This document shows, one piece after another, positions 1-9,048 of a stretch of 64,000 bases of DNA. The notes under the pieces were generated by a model. The model searched no databases. It worked only from the letters and a program-made list of their open reading frames with translations, and was not told the DNA's origin. The DNA comes from Bacteroides sp. Lineage in GTDB: Bacteria; Bacteroidota; Bacteroidia; Bacteroidales; Muribaculaceae. Position numbers and translations under genes: made by a program. The DNA is taken from assembly GCA_014801225.1 (NCBI GenBank), contig JAAVEO010000009.1:46199-110198 (forward strand). The letters are read 5' to 3'. Numbering within the stretch: the stretch's first letter is position 1; each line of letters begins with the position of its first letter.

Positions 1-1
1 C

Positions 2-895
2 GGTGATGATGCTGCAATAATGCAATATATCGGAGACTGTGTAACTCCGATTCTTCCAGAAATTAACCATCAGGTGGAGTATGACTTATGTATAAGTTTT
101 CTCACTCCTCATAATATTGGCAGTGACAAAGTCAAAGCTAAAAAGCGTCTTGCCTGGATTCATACTGACTATTCCACAATAAGTATCAATGCCGATCAGG
201 AATTACCGATATGGGGTAGTTATGATAAAATAGCTTCCATATCCCCCGAAGTTACCAATTCATTTCTTAAGATATTCCCGTCATTAGCCTCTAAAATTAT
301 AGAAATAGAAAATATACTTCCTTTGGAATATGTCAAAAGGCGAAGTGAGGAAAATGATATATCAGGAGAACTTACAGGTAAGCTCAATATCTTATCTATT
401 GGAAGATATGTTTATCAGAAGAATTTTGATAATGTACCCGAAATAACAAGACTACTTGTAAATAATGGTTTTCCTGATTTGAAATGGTATATTATTGGAT
501 TCGGAGGGGAAGAGTCTCTTATAAAGAGTAAGATTAAAGAAGCCGGTATGGAAGACCACGTGATTTTACTTGGTAAAAAGGAAAATCCGTATCCATATAT
601 AAAGGCTTGTGATATATATGTTCAGCCTTCTCGCTATGAAGGAAAGTCTGTGACAGTTCGTGAGGCACAGATGTTATTCAGGCCTGTAGCGGTGACATCA
701 TATCCAACATCTGCATCGCAGATTCACAATAGTATTGACGGTGTTATAGTTCCGCTTGATAATGTTGGTGCATCCAAGGGATTAATTGATTTTATAACTG
801 ATACCACGCTACAATCGCGAATAAAAGACTATTTGCAAACGCATGATTATGCGAATCTTGCCGAAGTTGAAAAAATTTATTCCCTGTTGAAATAA
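2..895 (+). CDS. GT4-family glycosyltransferase (5' partial)
   Basis: This is the C-terminal part of a retaining, GT-B fold glycosyltransferase that would add a sugar to a lipid-linked capsule or exopolysaccharide repeat in the cytoplasm. The frame is open through the left edge of the window (codons for GDDAAI precede the first ATG at 20), so the true start lies upstream. The second Rossmann half is clear: LNILSIGRYVYQKNF, then the donor-binding E-x7-E motif in SRYEGKSVTVREA. The gene ends TAATG, overlapping the next start by one base, so the two are translationally coupled. The DNA is AT-rich, as in the following four genes. The sugar specificity cannot be read from the sequence. Confidence 0.85.
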   Translation, partial: GDDAAIMQYIGDCVTPILPEINHQVEYDLCISFLTPHNIGSDKVKAKKRLAWIHTDYSTISINADQELPIWGSYDKIASISPEVTNSFLKIFPSLASKIIEIENILPLEYVKRRSEENDISGELTGKLNILSIGRYVYQKNFDNVPEITRLLVNNGFPDLKWYIIGFGGEESLIKSKIKEAGMEDHVILLGKKENPYPYIKACDIYVQPSRYEGKSVTVREAQMLFRPVAVTSYPTSASQIHNSIDGVIVPLDNVGASKGLIDFITDTTLQSRIKDYLQTHDYANLAEVEKIYSLLK

Positions 896-1911
896 TGAAA
901 CGTAATATTTCGCTTGATTTATTGCGCATTCTAGCGTGTATGATGGTTGTGTTCATGCATTCTCCAGTACCATCTTCCAATGCTTATGGACCATTTTTGT
1001 CGGCCTTGAGCTATATAACAGCACCCTGTATCGGATTGTTTTTTATGGTTAGTGGAGCACTGCTACTGCCTGTCAAAACGGATTATTTTACGTTTTTGAA
1101 TCGTCGGTTCAGCAAAATTATCGTACCAACGTTGATTTGGAGTCTAATCTACATTGGATTAAACTTATATGAGAGCAAATCAGAAATTAACCTATTGCAG
1201 CAATTAGGTTCATTGCCATTCTCGAACCAAGGCTCAGGAGTGTTGTGGTTCATGTATACACTCGCCGGACTCTATCTGCTTGCACCGATTTTAAGTACTT
1301 GGGTTCAACAGGCAACCAAGCGTGAGCTCCAATGCGTGTTAGGATTGTGGGGAATAACTATGTGTTACCCGCTAATTCAGTTTATCGGACTGATTACCAA
1401 CACCTCAACAACGGGAATTTTATACTATTTCGGTGGTTATGCAGGATACTTTCTGTTGGGTTACTACATGCGACGTTTCCCTGATTCTATGTCAGTAGCT
1501 GCTTCTTTTGGTATAGCTGGTTTCGGGATCGTGTTATTATTACTTCTAAAATATTTTAATATCCCGTTTGATTTCTATCAACTGTTTTGGTATGAATCTA
1601 TTTTCATCGTCGCTCTGGCTGTAGTAATCTGGAAAACTATTAACTATATATCAAAAAAGTATAGTCAATCCCTGCATCGATATGGTCAATATATTGAAGT
1701 CATATCAAATGTTTCATTTGGCGTATACTTGGTTCATATATTGATTATGCGCCACTGGTTATGGACGCAATCCTGGATTATTGAAATTCATAATTATATT
1801 ATTCAAACACTCTGTGTGGCAATCTTAACACTTGTGTTTTCAAATATTTTTTGCGTACTGATTTGTCGTATTCCGGGAGCACAGTGGCTAATTGGCTACC
1901 GTAAACGCTGA
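895..1911 (+). CDS. Acyltransferase family 3 (OafA/WecH-like) membrane protein
   Basis: A polytopic inner-membrane acyltransferase of 338 aa, expected to O-acetylate (or otherwise acylate) a capsule sugar. The N-terminus, ISLDLLRILACMMVVFMHSP, is the hallmark of the family: a first helix carrying an arginine and then the catalytic-type histidine. About ten hydrophobic segments follow, and the protein lacks the extra C-terminal SGNH domain of longer relatives. The start codon overlaps the stop of the preceding glycosyltransferase by one base. The surrounding genes all concern surface polysaccharide, which supports sugar acylation rather than another substrate. The acyl donor and target are unknown. 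Confidence 0.88.
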   Translation: MKRNISLDLLRILACMMVVFMHSPVPSSNAYGPFLSALSYITAPCIGLFFMVSGALLLPVKTDYFTFLNRRFSKIIVPTLIWSLIYIGLNLYESKSEINLLQQLGSLPFSNQGSGVLWFMYTLAGLYLLAPILSTWVQQATKRELQCVLGLWGITMCYPLIQFIGLITNTSTTGILYYFGGYAGYFLLGYYMRRFPDSMSVAASFGIAGFGIVLLLLLKYFNIPFDFYQLFWYESIFIVALAVVIWKTINYISKKYSQSLHRYGQYIEVISNVSFGVYLVHILIMRHWLWTQSWIIEIHNYIIQTLCVAILTLVFSNIFCVLICRIPGAQWLIGYRKR

Positions 1912-1940
1912 ATTATCATATCATATCATTTTGAATATCA

Positions 1941-2681
1941 ATGATTCCTAAAAAAATTCATTACTGCTGGTTCGGACGTAATCCATTGCCGGAATCCGCT
2001 CTTAAATGTATAGAATCGTGGAGGAAGTATCTTCCAGACTATGAGATAATCGAATGGAATGAAGATAATTTCGATGTAAATAGCATTCCATATACACAAC
2101 AAGCTTATGCGGCAAGGAAGTATGCCTTTGTAAGTGATTACGCTCGATTTAAAATTCTCCATGAACATGGAGGTCTCTACTTTGATACTGATGTAGAGGT
2201 AATAAAACCGATAGATGATATAGTAGCTGAGGGACCATTCATGGGATTTGAGATTGATTCGGATGGAAAGTCTTATTGCGGAGCGGTTGCTCCGGGATTG
2301 GGATTGGGTGCTACAGCTAAGATGCCTCTTTATTTTGATATCCTAAAAGCATATCAAGACTTTCGATATCTGAATGAGGATGGGACTCAGAATATGAAAA
2401 CTGTAGTGATATATATTACGGAGATTTTGCAGACGAGGGGATTGGTTCCTAAAAAAGGTATTCAGAAGATTGGAGATATATCAATCTACCCTAAGGAATA
2501 TTTCAATCCTTTGGATTCATTGACAGGCAGATTGCAGCTCACAAAGAATACGAGAAGTATTCATTGGTATACGATGTCGTGGTTAGATCGTTCTCCTCTT
2601 CGTACAAAGATTTCACAAATAATTCACAGAATTATATCTCCGAAGATTACTTCGAGAATAAGAAAGATACTTGGAAGATAA
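1941..2681 (+). CDS. GT32-type capsular glycosyltransferase
   Basis: A 246-aa glycosyltransferase of the DXD-containing sugar-binding (Gly_transf_sug/GT32) type. The start MIPKKIHYCWFG is characteristic of this family, and the metal/nucleotide-binding motif appears in GGLYFDTDVEV near residue 80. It is probably a cytoplasmic or membrane-associated enzyme building the capsule repeat unit. It follows the acyltransferase after 29 bases and precedes an EpsG-like polymerase, all on the same strand. Base composition is AT-rich, like genes 1-6 of the locus. Confidence 0.87.
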   Translation: MIPKKIHYCWFGRNPLPESALKCIESWRKYLPDYEIIEWNEDNFDVNSIPYTQQAYAARKYAFVSDYARFKILHEHGGLYFDTDVEVIKPIDDIVAEGPFMGFEIDSDGKSYCGAVAPGLGLGATAKMPLYFDILKAYQDFRYLNEDGTQNMKTVVIYITEILQTRGLVPKKGIQKIGDISIYPKEYFNPLDSLTGRLQLTKNTRSIHWYTMSWLDRSPLRTKISQIIHRIISPKITSRIRKILGR

Positions 2682-2704
2682 TAATTTCAAGTATTATTTA
2701 AGAT

Positions 2705-3796
2705 ATGTTTGAAGCTTCCCTATATAGTACCATATATTATTTAGTGGTGATTATTGCTACAATAATTGCCACTAATAAGTATAGAGTACTTACCTATACT
2801 AATGATGGAATAGGAGAGAAAAATAAAAAATTAACAGAGTGGATATTTCCGGCAATCATATCGCTTTTTATCGGACTTCGTCCGGTAGATGGAAGATTTG
2901 TCGATATGGTAAACTATAATTCATATTACTATGCTCAACAATATGGAAAATCATTCTCTTTTGATGCGGATGCCACTAATTATATATTTGATAATCTATT
3001 CAGTTGGCTTGGTGCGAATTATTACGACATAACCGTTTTTTTTCTCATTATATCCATATGCTATTTTATGGGGGCATATAAGGCTATGAAATTGCTCTTT
3101 AAAAACCATGCTTTTTTAGCTTTTGTGGTTTTTTTAGGGGCATTTTCTACTCTATCTTATGCCACCAACGGTATAAAGGCAGGTGCGGCAGCTTCCTTCT
3201 TCCTTTGCGCTTTAGGATATAGAGAAAAAAAAATAAAGGCGGCAATTTGTCTCATATTATCTTTAGGATTCCATCATTCTATGATTATGCCTATTATGGC
3301 ATATATTATATCGCTATTTTTAAAAAATTCAAAATACTATTTTGCATTTTGGATATTTGCTCTTCTGATGGCGGTTCTCCATATTTCCGGTTTTCAGGAA
3401 TTTTTTGCCGGCATGTCAGATGAAAGTAGTGCTGAATATCTGAATCCGGAGAATGAAGATTGGGGTGGTAAAACAGGATTCAGACTGGACTTTGTGATAT
3501 ATAGTTTTTTACCGGTATTTATAGGCTATATGGCCATATTCAAATATAAATTGGAATCCAAGATATATTCCTTTTTGCTGAATGTCTATCTATTGACGAA
3601 TGCTGTATGGATGCTGTGTATGTATGCTGCATTTACCAATCGAATAGCCTATCTCTCTTGGCTTATGTATCCGGTAGTAACTATATATCCATTTTTCTGT
3701 AAGAATTTCATGCCGGAACAGACCACCAAACTTAAGCAATTGGTTTGGATTCAGCTTCTATTTACATTATTTATGTATATAGTTTATTATGGATAA
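2705..3796 (+). CDS. EpsG/Wzy-like polysaccharide polymerase (copy 1)
   Basis: A 363-aa integral membrane protein with about ten hydrophobic segments, typical of the EpsG family that polymerises lipid-linked repeat units in the inner membrane. Family-type landmarks are FIGLRPVDGRFVD after the first helices, the segment AFSTLSYATNGIKAGAAA, LGFHHSMIMP, and TNRIAYLSWLMYP near the end. A homologue with the same landmarks lies 4.1 kb downstream (7911-9026), so the locus has two polymerase candidates. The next glycosyltransferase starts 8 bases before this stop. The linkage formed cannot be deduced. Confidence 0.82.
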   Translation: MFEASLYSTIYYLVVIIATIIATNKYRVLTYTNDGIGEKNKKLTEWIFPAIISLFIGLRPVDGRFVDMVNYNSYYYAQQYGKSFSFDADATNYIFDNLFSWLGANYYDITVFFLIISICYFMGAYKAMKLLFKNHAFLAFVVFLGAFSTLSYATNGIKAGAAASFFLCALGYREKKIKAAICLILSLGFHHSMIMPIMAYIISLFLKNSKYYFAFWIFALLMAVLHISGFQEFFAGMSDESSAEYLNPENEDWGGKTGFRLDFVIYSFLPVFIGYMAIFKYKLESKIYSFLLNVYLLTNAVWMLCMYAAFTNRIAYLSWLMYPVVTIYPFFCKNFMPEQTTKLKQLVWIQLLFTLFMYIVYYG

Positions 3797-4601
3797 ACCT
3801 CGAATTTCTGTAATAATAGGAATTTACAATTGTACTTCTACATTAGCCGAGGCACTTGATTCGCTCTTAGCCCAAACTTATCAAAATTTTAAAGTTATTC
3901 TGTGTGATGACGGGTCAAAAGATGATACTGTAAAGGTTGCGTCGGAGTATGTGAAACGTTATCCCGAAAAGTTTATTCTTATCAGGAATGAGAGGAATAT
4001 GGGACTTAATTTCACGCTAAACCATTGCCTTGAATACGCGGATACGGAATATGTGGCCCGAATGGACGGAGATGATATCTCACTTCCTGAAAGATTTGAG
4101 AAGGAGATAACATTCTTGGATTCGCATCCGGAGATTGCTATAGTCACTACTCCTATGGTTTATTTTGATGAAGGAGGGGATTTTGGTGTAGGAGGTGGTG
4201 GAGATACATATCCGGATAAGAATAGTTTCTTGAATGGTACACCATTATACCATGCCCCTTGTATGGTTCGTAGGGAAGCCTATGAAGCGGTCGGTGGATA
4301 TACGGTTGACCCGAAACTTTTAAGAGTTGAAGATTATCATCTTTGGTTCAAGATGTATGCCAAAGGATATCGGGGGTATATTCTTCCTGAGCCATTATAC
4401 AAAATGCGCGATGACCGCAATGCTATCGCAAGAAGAAATTGGAGAAATAGGATAAACGAATTTCATGTAAAGCGTATTGGATTCTCGATGCTTGGAATTC
4501 CCTACTGGAAACGTATTTATATCTTTCGTCCTATTTTAATAGGATTACTTCCGGGAAAGATATATAATTATTTACATAAACGCAAGAACGCTATTAAATA
4601 A
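3789..4601 (+). CDS. GT2-family glycosyltransferase
   Basis: A 270-aa inverting GT-A glycosyltransferase. The N-terminus ISVIIGIYNCTSTLAEALDSL and the segment VILCDDGSKDDT bind the nucleotide sugar. The DXD-like metal site is in ARMDGDDISLPERF near residue 95, and an ED-type catalytic region is in RVEDYHLWFKM. No transmembrane segments are apparent, so it probably works at the cytoplasmic membrane face. The start overlaps the preceding polymerase gene by 8 bases, which indicates co-transcription. An 80-base AT-rich gap separates it from the next transferase. Confidence 0.9.
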   Translation: MDKPRISVIIGIYNCTSTLAEALDSLLAQTYQNFKVILCDDGSKDDTVKVASEYVKRYPEKFILIRNERNMGLNFTLNHCLEYADTEYVARMDGDDISLPERFEKEITFLDSHPEIAIVTTPMVYFDEGGDFGVGGGGDTYPDKNSFLNGTPLYHAPCMVRREAYEAVGGYTVDPKLLRVEDYHLWFKMYAKGYRGYILPEPLYKMRDDRNAIARRNWRNRINEFHVKRIGFSMLGIPYWKRIYIFRPILIGLLPGKIYNYLHKRKNAIK

Positions 4602-4681
4602 CTATCCTATGTAGATATAGGATAATGTCCTATAGATTGATATCTAACTTTACTATTTCAACTGTATAATTTATTATTACA

Positions 4682-5821
4682 ATGAAAAAAAAGAAGATTT
4701 GTTTTGTTGTTGCAATCCCCGGCACAGCACAATCATTCCTTAAAGATCATATTGCGGCTTTATCAGAAGAATATGATGTGTATTTGGCGGCAAATATCAC
4801 GAGCGAAAATGATGTCGCCGGATTGAATATAAATGGATATCATAGTTGTCCTATAAATAGAAAAATCTCTATTAATTCGGATTTGAAAGCGGTGAATGAG
4901 CTTGCATCATATTTTAAAAAAGAGAAATTCGATGCCGTACATTCGGTCACACCAAAGGCCGGGCTGGTAACTGCGCTTGCAGGTAAGTTAGGAGGGATAA
5001 AACATCGAGTACATATCTTTACGGGGCAGGTATGGGCAACTAAAACCGGTTTATTTCGTTCGATGCTAAAGATGCTTGACCGCCTGATTGTGGCTTTGGA
5101 TACTGATATTCTGGTTGATGGGAAATCACAACAGTCTTTTCTCATATCAGAGAAGGTAATTCCGGTTGGTAAATCTGTTGTTTTGGGTGATGGCTCGATA
5201 TCCGGAGTCAATACGGAAAGATTCAATCCTTCCGAAGAGATACGAAATAATCGTCGGAAAGAATTGAATATACCGGATGGTAAGACGGTGTTCGTACTTA
5301 TGGGTAGGCTTAATCATGATAAAGGACTTTATGAACTCCTTCCTGCATTTGACCGACTTGCGGCAGAACGTGATGATGTGTTCCTACTCCTTTTCGGCAG
5401 TGATGAAGAGAATGTGGCATCCCGTTTTCATGAATTCAAGCATCTGAATAAGGATAATTTCCTTTATTACGGTATTACTTCGGAACCACACAATATGCTT
5501 CAGGCGGCAGATATTTTTGTATTGCCTACTTATAGAGAGGGATTTGGAAGCAGTGTTATTGAAGCCGCCTGTCTCGGATTGCCTACAATCACGAGCGATG
5601 CCTACGGTGTGCTTGACGCATCTGTGGCCGGAGAGACAGGGCTCCAATGTAAAGTAGGTGATGTCGAGTCGTTGTATGTCGCGATGAAGACGCTTGCCGA
5701 GGATAAGGAGATGCGTACCCGTATGGGAGAGGCTGGTAGGAAGAGAGTCTTGGAAAAATTTGCCGGCGACGTGGTGGTGAAACATTGGATTGATTTTTAT
5801 CGGGACCTTTTGCAATCTTGA
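4682..5821 (+). CDS. GT4-family glycosyltransferase
   Basis: A full-length 379-aa GT-B glycosyltransferase. The N-terminal acceptor half contains VHSVTPKAGLVTALAGKLGG and HIFTGQVWATKTG. The C-terminal donor half contains VFVLMGRLNHDKG and the E-x7-E signature in YREGFGSSVIEAA. This arrangement is common in capsule transferases that act just after the initiating sugar-phosphate transferase. The start ATG follows an AT-rich 80-base spacer. Specificity is not deducible. It is the last of the AT-rich genes; composition shifts toward higher GC in the next gene. Confidence 0.9.
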   Translation: MKKKKICFVVAIPGTAQSFLKDHIAALSEEYDVYLAANITSENDVAGLNINGYHSCPINRKISINSDLKAVNELASYFKKEKFDAVHSVTPKAGLVTALAGKLGGIKHRVHIFTGQVWATKTGLFRSMLKMLDRLIVALDTDILVDGKSQQSFLISEKVIPVGKSVVLGDGSISGVNTERFNPSEEIRNNRRKELNIPDGKTVFVLMGRLNHDKGLYELLPAFDRLAAERDDVFLLLFGSDEENVASRFHEFKHLNKDNFLYYGITSEPHNMLQAADIFVLPTYREGFGSSVIEAACLGLPTITSDAYGVLDASVAGETGLQCKVGDVESLYVAMKTLAEDKEMRTRMGEAGRKRVLEKFAGDVVVKHWIDFYRDLLQS

Positions 5822-5922
5822 TTATTACGCTTTCTTGAAAAATATTACTTTTTCGGGATTGTAGTAAGCAAATTCATTTTTAGGATTTTCTTTTCCTTAA
5901 TATCATTTCTTTGATTTATCCG

Positions 5923-7875
5923 ATGATGAATAAATTCTTAAATAGCGTAATTCATTCAAAACGCTTTGTTCAGTCAAGGATTATTCTCGGACTGGATATT
6001 ATTCTATCTCTCTTTTCTTCCACTTTTGTATTGCTCTTGATCGGGCTGTTGCTTCCGTCGTTTGAGTTCAACGGATTGCAGATAGCTGTGTGGCTGGCGG
6101 GGGCGGTGGTGACTTCCTTTACATCTTTCAGGATTTTCAAGGTATATCGTGCGATTATCCGTTATGCCACACTCAGGGAGTTGGGACGTATATTCTCGGC
6201 TTCTATCGGCAAGGAAATTCTATTGTGGTTGATAATGGCTGCATTCTCCATAATGAGTTTCAAGAGCCTGTTGTTGCTTGGGATGACGGTTATGGATTTC
6301 TTCATAACCCTCTGCAGTCTCTCTCTTATAAGGGTATGGATGGTGATACTGTATGACAAATTGCGGGAGATGCACAAAACCGACAGCGGCTTGAAAAGGA
6401 TACTCGTGTACGGTATCGGCGATAATGCCGCCGGCGTTGTGGCGAGCTTGCGAAATTCGGCATATTATCAAGTTGTAGGCTTCCTAAGTCATGGAGAGAA
6501 AGTAAACGAGCATCGTATCTCCGGACTGGATGTATGCTTTTTCAAGAGTGAAGAGGATTTGGGGGAAATAAAGAAGAGATATGCCGTGTCCGGTATATTA
6601 TTCCCGGATGTATCTGACGCCCGCCTCGAACAGGACAGGCTCATATCCTTCTGTAAGGATACTCATCTCAAGACATATATCATTCCCGGAGTTGACGAGA
6701 TGACGGAGGGTGCCACCCCCGGCAACTATGTGCGCAAGATAAAGATTGAAGATCTGTTGGGGCGCGACGAGATAAAGATATCCATGAATGAGATTGTTGA
6801 GAATTTCAACAATAAGACTGTAATGGTAACGGGCGCGGCGGGTTCTATCGGGTCGGAATTATGTCGTCAGCTCGCTACATTGGGTGTGAAACAGCTGATT
6901 CTATTCGATAATGCGGAGACACCTCTCCATAATATCCGTCTTGAACTTGAGGATCGCTTTCCGGAATTGAATTTTGTTCCCGTTATAGGCGATGTGCGTT
7001 CTGAATATCGACTCGATTACGTATTCCGGAAGCATCATCCTCAGATTGTATTCCATGCGGCCGCCTATAAGCATGTGCCTCTCATGGAGGAGAATCCCTG
7101 CGAGGCTGTATGGGTGAATGTGACAGGATCACGACAGGTGGCTGACAAGTGTGTGGAATACGGAGCCGAGAAAATGGTGATGGTCTCCACTGACAAGGCC
7201 GTGAATCCCACCAATATCATGGGATGTACCAAGCGTCTTGCCGAGATATACGTGCAGTCGTTGGGTCTGGCCATTGAAAGAGGCGAAATCAAGGGAAAGA
7301 CTAAGTTCGTGACAACTCGTTTCGGAAATGTATTGGGTTCCAACGGATCTGTAATCCCACGTTTCCGTGAGCAGATTGAACATGGAGGTCCGGTCACGGT
7401 CACTCATCCTGACATAACCCGATTCTTCATGACAATCCCGGAGGCGTGTCGTCTGGTGATGGAGGCCGCTACGTTTGCATCCGGCACCCAGATTTTCGTA
7501 TTCGATATGGGAGAATCCGTAAAAATAGCGACGCTGGCCGAGCGTATGATTCGTTTGGCGGGACTCGAACCGGGTAGGGATATCCGTATAGAATTTACTG
7601 GTTTGCGTCCCGGTGAGAAACTATATGAGGAGGTGCTCGCAACGAAAGAGAACACATTGCCTACCTGCCACGACCGCATATTCATAGCCAAGGCGCGCGA
7701 ATATGCGTATACGAATGCTCTGGATGTGGTCACGGCCCTTACTCGACAGGCCACCAGTATTTCTATACCGGAGATGGTAAGGCTGATGAAACAGACGGTA
7801 CCCGAGTTTAAGAGTAAAAATTCGGAGTACGAGATTTATGATAAGGAAATCAGCGATACTGCTGATAATTCCTGA
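5923..7875 (+). CDS. PglF/CapD-type UDP-sugar 4,6-dehydratase (membrane)
   Basis: A nucleoside-diphosphate sugar epimerase/dehydratase of about 650 aa. Four hydrophobic segments occupy the first ~130 residues, followed by a CoA-binding-like Rossmann region. The short-chain dehydrogenase catalytic domain begins with TGAAGSIGSELCRQL near residue 305 and continues with FHAAAYKHVPLME, STDKAVNPTNIMGCTKR and FGNVLGSNGSV. Such enzymes convert UDP-GlcNAc to the 4-keto-6-deoxy intermediate used for diamino or deoxy sugars. The ORF track starts at a TTG (5911); the tandem ATGs at 5923/5926 are more plausible. Base composition becomes richer in GC here, so this gene may mark the boundary between an acquired cassette and the more resident part of the locus. 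Confidence 0.9.
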   Translation: MMNKFLNSVIHSKRFVQSRIILGLDIILSLFSSTFVLLLIGLLLPSFEFNGLQIAVWLAGAVVTSFTSFRIFKVYRAIIRYATLRELGRIFSASIGKEILLWLIMAAFSIMSFKSLLLLGMTVMDFFITLCSLSLIRVWMVILYDKLREMHKTDSGLKRILVYGIGDNAAGVVASLRNSAYYQVVGFLSHGEKVNEHRISGLDVCFFKSEEDLGEIKKRYAVSGILFPDVSDARLEQDRLISFCKDTHLKTYIIPGVDEMTEGATPGNYVRKIKIEDLLGRDEIKISMNEIVENFNNKTVMVTGAAGSIGSELCRQLATLGVKQLILFDNAETPLHNIRLELEDRFPELNFVPVIGDVRSEYRLDYVFRKHHPQIVFHAAAYKHVPLMEENPCEAVWVNVTGSRQVADKCVEYGAEKMVMVSTDKAVNPTNIMGCTKRLAEIYVQSLGLAIERGEIKGKTKFVTTRFGNVLGSNGSVIPRFREQIEHGGPVTVTHPDITRFFMTIPEACRLVMEAATFASGTQIFVFDMGESVKIATLAERMIRLAGLEPGRDIRIEFTGLRPGEKLYEEVLATKENTLPTCHDRIFIAKAREYAYTNALDVVTALTRQATSISIPEMVRLMKQTVPEFKSKNSEYEIYDKEISDTADNS

Positions 7876-7910
7876 GACAATCCTATATTCTTCCTCACCA
7901 CTCTCTCTTC

Positions 7911-9026
7911 ATGACTGCTACTCTCCCCTATCTTTTTCCACCCCAATGCTATCAACCCGTATACCTTTTGGCTGTTGTGATGATGACCGGATGGCTTATG
8001 CGGGAATATGCCGGCGAGGGGGAGAGATTGAAGTATCGGTCGGACCTGAGGCGGCAGTCTTGGCAGTTGATCGTGGTAGTGGCGATTCTGTCGCTATTCT
8101 TGGGGTTCAGGCCGTTGACCCCGGATTTCGGGGACTCGATGTTTTATGTGAGGGTCTATGAGGAGTTCAAGGGTGGAGTGTTCTGTTTCAGGTGGACGCG
8201 CACGAATGTGTTTTATGACAACCTGCTGCATGTGGTGATCTGCTATGAGTGGGGGATGAAGTCGCTCTATTTCACCATAAGCGCTTTCTATTTCATCTTT
8301 ATAGCGGTAACTTGCCGCAAGCTTTTCCCGAGGGATTATTTTTATGCTTTTGTAGTTTATCTCGGTGCGTTTTCCACTTATACCTATTGTGTCAACGGTT
8401 TCAAGGCCGGAGCGGCCGCGGCCGCTTTCCTCTGTGCTTTGGCTTATTGGAGGAAATGGTGGATATTGATACCATGCCTCGTGCTGTCGTTCGGATGGCA
8501 TCATTCTATGGTAATGCCGGGATGCGTGTTTGTGGTCTGCCGGTTCTTTCATCGTCCCAAGTTCTTTTTTGTGGTATGGATGCTATGTGTGGTCTTCTCA
8601 GTGTTCGGATTGCAGGAGATCCAGCATTTTCTGGTGGATTACACGGATGAGCAAGGGGTGAAGTATCTCACCAACTGGAAAAACGGAATTGACATGGGTT
8701 TCCGCCCGGATTTCATAATCTACAGCGCTATTCCCATTCTTCTCGGATTCTATGTAAAGGTTTACAGAGGTTACGAATCCCGAACCTACGATTTCCTTCT
8801 CAGCACATATATGGCGATCAATTCGGTGTGGCTTCTCGTGATGTATTCGAGCTGCACCAACAGGATTGCCTATCTCTCATGGCTGATGTTTCCGATTGTG
8901 TTGGTGTATCCTTTCTTCGATAAGGGATTCACCACGCGTCAGTTTGACAAATTGAATTTGCTTGCGTTCGGACAGTTGGCCTTTACTGTGCTGATGGATT
9001 TCAGGGATTTCATAAGATATAATTAA
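7911..9026 (+). CDS. EpsG/Wzy-like polysaccharide polymerase (copy 2)
   Basis: A 371-aa polytopic membrane protein homologous to the 2705-3796 product. Shared landmarks are LGFRPLTPDFGDS, AFSTYTYCVNGFKAGAAAAA, FGWHHSMVMP and TNRIAYLSWLMFP. It would join repeat units at the periplasmic side of the inner membrane. Unlike copy 1, its codon use is GC-rich. Two polymerase homologues in one locus, with different base composition, suggest fusion of two capsule cassettes rather than recent tandem duplication. Whether both are active is unknown. Confidence 0.82.
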   Translation: MTATLPYLFPPQCYQPVYLLAVVMMTGWLMREYAGEGERLKYRSDLRRQSWQLIVVVAILSLFLGFRPLTPDFGDSMFYVRVYEEFKGGVFCFRWTRTNVFYDNLLHVVICYEWGMKSLYFTISAFYFIFIAVTCRKLFPRDYFYAFVVYLGAFSTYTYCVNGFKAGAAAAAFLCALAYWRKWWILIPCLVLSFGWHHSMVMPGCVFVVCRFFHRPKFFFVVWMLCVVFSVFGLQEIQHFLVDYTDEQGVKYLTNWKNGIDMGFRPDFIIYSAIPILLGFYVKVYRGYESRTYDFLLSTYMAINSVWLLVMYSSCTNRIAYLSWLMFPIVLVYPFFDKGFTTRQFDKLNLLAFGQLAFTVLMDFRDFIRYN

Positions 9027-9048
9027 GGGCTATAGCTGATCTTCATTT

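Noticed and set aside
5911-5922. TTG start of the PglF-like gene in the ORF track
   Set aside because: Tandem ATGs follow within 15 bases and suit the membrane N-terminus. TTG starts in the track at 17551, 41604 and 48565 were rejected likewise.
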